Notes under the pieces: model-generated
What the model was told of the DNA's origin: nothing
Seen by the model: the letters and a program-made list of their open reading frames with translations, nothing else
Database searches by the model: none
Position numbers and translations under genes: made by a program
Shown: one piece after another, positions 50,701-59,700 of the stretch
Numbering within the stretch: position 1 is the stretch's first letter
Layout of the letters: each line of letters opens with the position of its first letter
From: Nageia nagi
Lineage: Eukaryota; Pinophyta
Length of the DNA stretch: 64,000 nt
Direction of reading: 5' to 3'
Assembly (NCBI GenBank): GCA_050084985.1
Contig: JBITNC010000001.1
Span: 174,902,001-174,966,000, forward strand

Positions 50701-53700
50701 ACGAATGCATCCTTCTTGGTCAACTACGTTAGGGGGGAAGCCAAGTGTGAGAAACCACGTATGAACCTCTTGTAGTAATTGCATAATCCCAAAAACCCTC
50801 TCAGCTGCGTCAAGGTAGTACGCACTGGCCAATCTTGGATAGTTTCAATCTTCTGCTCATCCACCCTAAATCCCTCAGGGCTGATTACACGACCAAGATA
50901 CAAGATTTCAGTCATGTGAAACTCGCATTTGGACTACTTGGCATAGAATTTCTGTTCTTGCAACGCGCTCAAAACGTGTTCTAAGTGGTGGAGGTGCTCC
51001 TTCCACGTTTTGCTATACACCAATATATCATCAAAGAAGACTAGTACAAACTTACTAAGCTGCTCCTTGAAAACTTGATTCATGGCTGATTGGAAGGTGG
51101 CTGGTGAATTTGTCAATTAGAATGGCATCACCAAAAACTCAAAGTGACCATAATGGCATCTAAATGCCGTCTTGTGGATATCCTACTCCTTCATCCTTAT
51201 TTGATGATATCCGAATCTCAAATCAATTTTCGAAAAGTACCTAGCACCATGCAATTCATCAATGAGATCGTCCACTCTAGGAATGGGATACCTGTTCTTG
51301 ATGGTTTTCTTGTTGAGTAGGCGGTAGTCAATGCACATTCTCATGGTCCCGTCCTCCTTGCCCAGCACAACTAAAGAGGCGAAGGGACTAGAGCTTGGCC
51401 GTATGAACCCCATGTCTAACAGCTCCTTGATGGTCTTCTTGATCTCATCCTTGTAGACTTTTGGATGCCAGTAGGGAGTAATCATTATTGGCTTAGCTCT
51501 AGACTCCAACTCAATGGTGAGCTCAAAGCCTCTAGAGGGCGGCAGCCCTTTCGGCATATCCCCCAAAACGTCCAGGTATCGATCCAAGATGCGTTGGACC
51601 TTAGTTGGATGCTCCTTAGCCTCCCCAGAATGCAATGTGGGACCTCCCTTGGCCAGAGTGAAAATGCAGCCCCACTCTATCTTCTCCTTCTCGACAATGG
51701 AACTCAGCTTCTTGGCCGATACAATTTGAGTAATGGCCTCCAATATGCTATGGGCGGCTCTCGATATGAGTGATAACTTCCGCTCACCCCTCTTCTTTAG
51801 ATCCAACAAAGTAATTGAATCCCTAACATTTCCCGATGGTCTAGATTCATACGTTGGGGTCCTGGTTGGCTCTTCCCCTCCAATGTTGGATTTCCTCCAT
51901 GCCACCACTCCATACCCCAAGAGATCTTGATACAATTGAAAAGTGATGTCTCTTTGGAACTCCTTGATGGTTCCACAGTAGATCTGGAGCAAAATTTCAA
52001 TCTTTGGCACAATCTTGTGTGGAGGAACAGCTCTGGGCTCCCATGTTTGCCCTCTCTTCTTGGACATCTTCTCCTCATGCTGTTCGCCCAAAAACCACAA
52101 GAGTCTCTCCCTTTTCTTCAAAGGGATCTTGTTATCTTCGAATTTCTGAAGGAGTTGGCAAAAAACCACCCTTCCGAATTCTGATTTCTTCGCTTTGGCT
52201 GTAGACTTGGCTTCCATTTCCTCAGGTGGCAAGATCTTCAGCACTAACACCACTGTAGAATCCCAAAAACAAATTCAAGTGCAACTAAATTAAAACACAT
52301 AACTATGCACCAATGTTTGACCTAGGGCATCCAGATAAAGCTCAAGTAATGCAATAATGCCAACGTCTAGCCTAGAATAGCAGATACAAGTATTCAACAC
52401 CTCACAATGCCAACTTATGGCTCATACAATCATGCACATGCAAAAGTAATCCAATGATGCTAATACACAAGTATGCACAACCCAATAATGAGATCCAATA
52501 GCCCACATATTGTATTAATGATACAAAATGGACAATGATACAATATTAGGCTCACAGGGCGCAATGTTGGCCTCTAAGGAGCCAACTAGGGCACAACGAA
52601 TATGATCAATGCTGGACGGATGAAACATTGCATGGGATAGCCTTACTCCATCAGAATTTGAATCCTCTCCATCGAAGGAGCTCTCTCCAAACCTTGGCGA
52701 CCAACTGGATGGTAGGAATGTGACCTCGGAATGCCATCAGATGACTAAGGTGCTACACCTCAGTTGTAGATCAACAGGAGTCCTCAGCCTGTTAACCCTC
52801 CTAGATGCTGCACCTAGGGATGTGCTTGATGCTACGCCAAGACTCTTGTCCATTGGACGTTATGAGTAGTAATAATAAATCTGTATATCCAACAATAATG
52901 CTCCAAGGCCTAACATAGCTCGCACGGGTCTGGATCTCACCTCAAAACCATTACCTAGCCCCTCAAACCCCAATGATGGCACCTAGGGGTCATTCTAGGC
53001 CCAATGTGGGTATCTGGGCCTCACTTATGCTACATGTGGGTCCTCAAGCTCAACATGGGCTTAAGAGGTCATGCGTGGGCACCTAATAGGCATGCGTGGG
53101 TGTCATGGGCCAACGTGGGGGTCTAGGAGTCTCCTCAAGGTTGGCGCATGTGTACAAGGGCTCCCAATCTCAACGTTGTGGCCATTACATGACTATCCAT
53201 GCTCTAAGCGCTAAATAAGCCTTGGGATTCCCATAATCACATTTCGGGATCTCCAAGTACATTAAATCACACTAAACTACACTTGGAAGGGAGACGTCCC
53301 ACTGGGGGCTCACAGTGGGGTCCAGTGGCCCATTATGTCTTCTATCCCAAGTACTAACTAATAGAGCACAATTAAATAATTAATTATACAAAGGGGGAAT
53401 CCGTTGGATTCCAGAATTAATTACAATTATTTAAGGGGGACGTCACATGTTTGGTAAAGCATGGGTACATGTCTTCAAGAAACCTGAATATCTCACCCTT
53501 CTGGGGGATGAATACAAAGAAGAAGATGGAGGCAAGGAGCTAGACATGTTGTGTGATGGTTCTTCCAAGGAAGTGTGGGAAGAGGACAATGCTGATAATG
53601 AACCTGATCATGAGCCGATTTCGCAACAAGAGCATGCAAACGACTATCAACCCTTAAATGACCCATGGTTTGAGATGGATGCCACATTAAGCAGTGAGGA

Positions 53701-56700
53701 CCCACTCTTTGAGCTTTCTGCTGTAGGAGAGCGAAGTGCTACATGCGAATGGAGACATGGTGGAAGCAGAGCGGGCATTTTCAATGGAATTGTTTCCAGA
53801 ATTGGGATTTAAAGAGCTCGAAGATGCCTTGCTTGGTGAGATGCTTGATGACTCATGCTCCGATGATTGACTAAGTCAAACTCGATTGGAAGGAAGCAAC
53901 AGTGACAATGAACCACATCAAGAGTTGAACCCATAATAGGAGCCAAGCCATGCATACTATGGAGAGGATTACATATGCTAGGCTGTAGTGTGACTTGTTG
54001 ACGAGGGTATCATCCATGGTGAAGATCGGGACCCAATAAGATCAAAACCTCTCATGGATGAACCTCTTGGCTTGGAGTTTGATGATATAGAAGACTCCTT
54101 GTTTATTCAAGCATGAGAACTATCACATCAAGATATAAGGGATGCTCTTACCAGTGATAGTTATTCCTTGACCTATGTGGATGAAACAAAGGAGATGAAA
54201 ACTGAACTGGTGGTGAGACAATCTGAACTAGTAATAGAACCTAAGCTTGACTCCAAGTGGTACCAAACTTATATGCCTACGATCCTCACATCCAAGTGCT
54301 CATACTTTCCATATTTTGGCAATAAGAAGGTTGTAGATGGTGAGAGTCGAGGTCAAATTGTGGTCACTAATGAAATCAATATACTTGCACGAAAGAAGAC
54401 AGATGGCATCTTGTGTGGCGAGGTGGCTATCGATGGAAATCCTTTGCTCTTATCTTCCGAAAGCTCATATCAATTTTTGAGAATGATTTTTGTAAAGATG
54501 AATTCCTCATATGCACACATTGTATTCTCGTTGGCATCTATAAGATTCTTGTTACAATTCCCCATCTATCCGAGAAGCCTATTACATGCAGATGAAAATA
54601 CACTCTCTATTCATTTAGGTGAGGATCAAAACAAGATCTTTGACCCTGGAATAAAAGAGATCTTTGGATGGTAGTTTAGTGTACAAAGTAGATTAGTGTA
54701 GAGAGAAAAAAGAGAGAGAACATTGAAGCCTATCCATTGGGACCCATCTTGAGAGCGACTAAGCTTAGGGACTAGTTCTCCTTTTATCTAGAGATTATAG
54801 TTGGAACAGATACTCTTGATGACCACAATGTCCCCGGACCTGGACTATAACACAGGTGTCCCGATGGTCATTCGAATGACTAGTAAGAGTTCACTCATTA
54901 TAATGAAACCGACAATGCAGCTGTGAGTGACATGTTGACGAAGGCTCACACCTTAAGGACGATACATGTCGTTATGTATCCAAACTTTTATTTTCTAACT
55001 TTGTTTTATTTTGTTTTTTGTTTTAGCTATTGTTGTGGCTTCCACAACACGCCCCAAATTGTTAGCAAATTTGGGGACATTCAAATTTTGGCAATCAGGA
55101 GTCACCCAACAAAGTGACCAAGTTGGTGTTGTGTTGAGACTAGGAGGCGTTGGAAACTAGAATTGGCGGAAAATGATCAACATTGGACTTCTGGCAGTAT
55201 GGATCAAGATTGTGACTAAGGCATGACTGAGCACATGTCTGTGAAGAGACAACACCCATGTCCCCTCCTAGATGTGTGCCGGTCTTCCAAAGGGTCTAGA
55301 TGTCCATTTCAAGTAGCAAAAAGCAAATTTGGATAAATTTGGAATGCCTCTTGCCTTGGCCCAATTCGGTAGGAAGACAAACTTCTTGTCTCATTCGGGA
55401 TATGCGCTCAACCCAGGCGTGATTCCTTGGCGCAAGTGGGGCCTAAGACACCTCTCATGACTTAGCTCGGACTTGCGCCAGCTTCACAGGGGTTCTGAAA
55501 GACAATTTTGAACAACAACAATGAAATTCGATAAAGTTTGGAGCATGTCTTCCTTGGATGCATGTCTGGATAGAGACAACTTTCATGTCTCTTGGAGCAC
55601 TTGCACCGAACTCAAGAGCACTTTTCGAGTGCATATTTAAGGCAAGACACTAGTTTTGTTTTCCCTTGGACTTGCGTTGGGTATTCCTGGCCCATATCCT
55701 GACACAGATGGACATCATGACCCTTGGAGGACTTGTGCCATGTATGTCCATCTCCAGCACAAGTGCACACCAAGATAGAGGTGGTGACCTCTCTCGGATC
55801 TGCGCCAGCTTTCTAGGAGCATTAAGGGAGTATTTCGAGCAACTAGAGACGAAATTGGCTAATTGTTAAGCATCCTCACTTTGGGCGCATGTCGGGAAGA
55901 GGACAACTTCTATGATCCCCTTCAAATCTGCGTTGGACTCACCCCTCATTCCTGGTCCAAATGCAATAGGAGACGACATGCTTGTCTCCTCCCATACATG
56001 CGTTGGCCTTGTGTCTCCGCACCCTAGCGCAAATCCGGACCAAGACACCCCCTTGACTCCTAGAACACTTATGCCAGCCTCCCAGGAGCCAATTGATCTC
56101 GAATGCAGTGCCAGAATGCCTAGAAAACCACAACCATCTCTAAAGGCACACATCCCTAGGCACTTGAAGGTGTTGCCCTAGAAAAACCCTCGAAATATCT
56201 ATAAAAGGGGCCAAACCAGCCTTCATCTTTGCACGACAACATTGCTCTCTCCTTGTGAACTCATCTGAGCATTGAAACTAAGACCCTTGGAAACTTTTTG
56301 AAAGACAAGCCAAGGAATTCCTCATCTCCGTTTGCTAAGATACCCGATTCCACGTCCAATGGCAGAGATGAATTATAAAACACAAGGGGAAGAGGTCAAG
56401 TTGAAGGGGGCAGTGACCATTGATAAGGCCTCACCAAAGACAAAGCTCACCTTTGATCTCATAGCTTCAATGAGGGCACTGCATGAGAATCCCAACCAAA
56501 CAGTGAAGGATGAGTTCATAGAGACTCACCATGTGAGTCTATTCATCTTCAAGGTCAACAACACGCTGTCTGTGACCAGAGTCTTCCTAAACAAGGACCC
56601 GAAGAAATCCTAAGACGTGGAGGCTCAGACATTGAAGATTGAAATCGGCAAGATTAAGACCATTGGAGCAAAGCGGATTAGGGACATCGTCAAGATGGCC

Positions 56701-59700
56701 AAGAAATAGGAAGATAGGCCTTGAAGAGGAGATCATACTCCTTAAGCCACACCATCCAGAGGAAGAGGAGACCACTCAGGGACAAGCATTATTGGAACTA
56801 GCAGGTGGGGATGACTCTAAGGCAGGTACCACGGATGGAGAAATAGCGGATGGACTCATGAATGCCATTTGACGGAAGTCGTTGCATCCTACATGCAATA
56901 TTTTACTTTTTATTTTATTTTTGTATAATTTAGTATTTTGGACGAATGAGGATTTTCTCCCACAAGTGCTAGACTTAATCTGGTGGTGCTACATGGCACA
57001 TTTTTGATTGGATCGACAATATTTTAATAATTTTATATTAGTTAGGGTTAGGGAAACACTTAAGGTTGCCTTGCAAACTTATAAATAACCCTAGAGGGCT
57101 CATTTGTGCGAGAGAGGAATTTTTGAGAATGGAACTCTGAACACTTTGCAACTAGACGAGTAGAGTAATTCTTTCTATGTTATACTTGTCTATTATGAAT
57201 GTGGCATGATCTTTGAAATGAAAATTGTACAACTCCATTTTATGGTGTTATGAACTTGGGCATGTGATGTTGGTCATTGATGTGTGTTGCTTGAGATACT
57301 TGAAACATTTCACAAACTCCTTGAGGGGTGGGTGAAAGAGTAGTTGAATATCTTTCAAAGTGTTGAATCTGATGTATAGTTGATGATTGTTCAAAATATG
57401 CAGCTAGGCTTGTATAACCTTGTAAGTGGGTTCCTTTATGACGTTTAGCGTGTGAACTTCATCCACATTGAAAGTGTTATCCTTGTTCCCTTAGACACAT
57501 GCTCCTTGCAGTAGACCATTCGTGTGGTTAGCTATTGCAAGTGGATGAATCCTTCTTCTAGACTGTTCGTGTAGTCTGGCTAGAATGAAAGGATGTGTGG
57601 ATGCATGGAACTCATAAGAAACCTGAAGGAACTTGGCCTTTAGACATTGTACCTGTTGGTGGAGTCTGATGCAAAGAGCTGAACTCATATGCCTTTAGCC
57701 ATTTTCAATCTCCCCTCCTGTTTTTCTTTTATTTTACACTTTTTTCCATGGCTTTTGCACCCCCAATTTTATTTACCTTGTTTGAGAAACAACCCTTACC
57801 CAGATGCAAAGACAATCTGAGTCCTTGATTAACAAATTTTATTTGAGTTGATGTCAGCTTCAAACATCTCAACCAGTCTCCTGAGTCAATTCTTGCACAT
57901 CCATTTCACGAGACCTTTAAGGTAACCTGTCCTCATAGCAGGTATGGGTAACGCCCTTCCACCTAGGTGTTGGTTCCTTTGATAAGCCTTGCAATCCAAT
58001 TTGTCTATTCGCAGGGTAGGAAAGAAAAACGGCCAAACAGGTCCTTTTCTGTAGGTGAAATTAATTGTCAACTTGTGCCTTCACTTTTTGTGAGTTTTCG
58101 AGTTGTTTCCAGTTTGGAGACTTTTTCTAGTGGAATTGAAATGTGGATAACTTAAATAAGAGTATTTTAAATTTGTATTTATGCTAAAATTTTATAGTTT
58201 TTCCAATCTGCGGTGTTGCAAATAGTGACTTTGAAGCAATATGTTTTGCATTTCCATATCATTCTCAACTTCTTAATAAATTTATCTTCATTTATGCTAT
58301 ATAGTAAAGGTACACTATTTCAATTGCAAACAAAATAGCTGGTGAAACATATATTTAGTAGCATTATTCATATGTTCCAATTTTCTTTCTTTGCTTTGCA
58401 GCATTAGAGCATTGTGTGGATTAGATACAGAAAAAAATTGTGTCCATGGGTCTGATTCTCAACAATCAGCTAATAGGGAAATTGGTTTTTTCTTTGGGGA
58501 CTGTAACTCAGGTGAATGTTTCTCTTCCACATCAACACTTAAATGTTTTGAAGTATTTGTTAGTGCCAAATACCGTAAATTTGATTTGGTTTATGTCTTG
58601 TTAAGGATCTGATTAGAGTGTAATGTGCCATCCAAACACCCAAAAATCCATGCAAAATTTATCTTGAAATCTCAATTATCATAGATGGAGTGTGAAGGTT
58701 GACATTATTATCTGCAGGAGACTCACATCACAGACGTGACTTACACACATTGCATTTTAGCCCTCATCAAATGTTCTATTTGGTGAAGTGCAAGTGGCAG
58801 TGTACTTGCAAAACTTTAGGCTGCGAGTTCACATACTTCTATCTCATTTTAGCATAGTTGCATGGAGATGGATATAGTATTGAATACAGTTATGACAAAT
58901 TTTCAAAACCCCTCGATATGAATATGAAATATTTTTAAAATCCCTTGATATGGATTTGGCATATTTTCAAACCCCTTGATATGGACACGTCTGAAAAAAC
59001 ACATATACTTTGTCTATTGGAGAACTTATAGAACATAACAAATATTTTTACATGTATAAGCTGAAAAGAAGACATTTTATTAATTAAAAGGAGTAATACA
59101 GATTTTCTTAGGTTTGTCTATTGTTGTTTAGTGTGTTACTTGATTTTCTATTTATAAGATGCACTTTTTTTAAAAATTTTCTAATATGTTGTTGATGATA
59201 TGGCCTGGATATGAGCACATATGGGTATGTCTGGATATGGTATCCAGGCCGTATCCATGGAATATCTCATCATTATGTGTGTCTGATATGTGGATACAAG
59301 TATCCAAGCAAGGGGGATGGAGTATTTTGTAATTATGCATTTCAGTCTTGTTATAATTGGTGTTGAGGTCCAACAACCTTAGCCGTACCAGATTATGGTT
59401 TTTTAAGGAAGTATCATAGTTGTGAAACTTGAACTTGACCAATAGTCTTCAAGGTTGAAATTTTTTAAAAGCTTAGACTCAAGAAAATCGTGGGAAAGAA
59501 GAAAACAAAAAAAGAAAAGAAAGCACAATAAGTTCTTAAAAACTTGGCAAGAACTCATCGATTCAGGAGGTTTTGAAAAATTTACCAAAAACTTGACGAA
59601 ACCTAGGAATATTCCTGAATGTGCATCTTCACGCTACTATTTGGCTAATGCAACGTGGCTAGTACTCAGTAGACTTGCAATTTCATAACTGCGGGATGTA

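Larger units (their letters stand above)
46420..53447 (-). mobile_element. Ty3/gypsy chromovirus nested in the LARD-like element
   Basis: LTRs at 46420-48800 (3', enlarged by an inserted solo LTR) and 52254-53447 (5', 1194 bp) enclose pol on the - strand, with TGTTT target copies on both sides. The LTR reads TGTGACGTCCCC... to ...TTCTACA on the - strand. Pol has RT, RNase H, integrase and a C-terminal chromodomain, hence a chromovirus. Four stops interrupt RT/RNase H. No gag zinc knuckle or protease motif was found between the 5' LTR and RT. Confidence 0.9.
41639..58039 (+). mobile_element. Large non-autonomous LTR retrotransposon (LARD-like)
   Basis: LTRs at 41639-44701 and 55031-58039 begin TGTTGTGGCTTCC and end AACA. 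Perfect target copies GGTCC lie at 41634-41638 and 58040-58044. Just inside the left LTR, TTGGTGCTAGAAGGAGGGC sits in the primer-binding position, giving + orientation. Without the inserted chromovirus the element is about 9.4 kb, with only about 3.3 kb of interior. That interior has an acidic reading frame with retropepsin-like modules but no RT, RNase H or integrase. No good polypurine tract abuts the right LTR. It must have moved with another element's enzymes. Confidence 0.88.
34415..58401 (+). other. Intron 3 of the NDPK gene, about 24 kb, transposon-filled
   Basis: The donor is CTCAAAG|GTTTAC and the acceptor is TTTGCTTTGCAG|CATTAGAG. The split codon AG|C gives Ser in HPQSIRALCG. The intron holds two hAT relics, a TRIM-type element and a 16.4-kb LTR element with a nested chromovirus. 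The coding sequence on both sides is intact, so the insertions are carried as spliced-out cargo. Splicing across it is inferred from frame and conserved residues, not from RNA. Confidence 0.78.

Noticed and set aside
48833-52253. Idea that the pol genes belong to the 16.4-kb outer element
   Set aside because: They are on the opposite strand to the outer element and lie inside a separate LTR pair with its own TGTTT target copies.
54923-55000. DMLTKA peptide as the end of a pol gene
   Set aside because: It is short, with no RNase H motifs before it and many stops upstream.
58391-58612. Exon 4 reading on to the stop at 58612 as the normal protein end
   Set aside because: A good donor (CAG|GTGAAT) lies at 58511/58512, and the read-through tail looks intron-derived. 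Kept only as an alternative.
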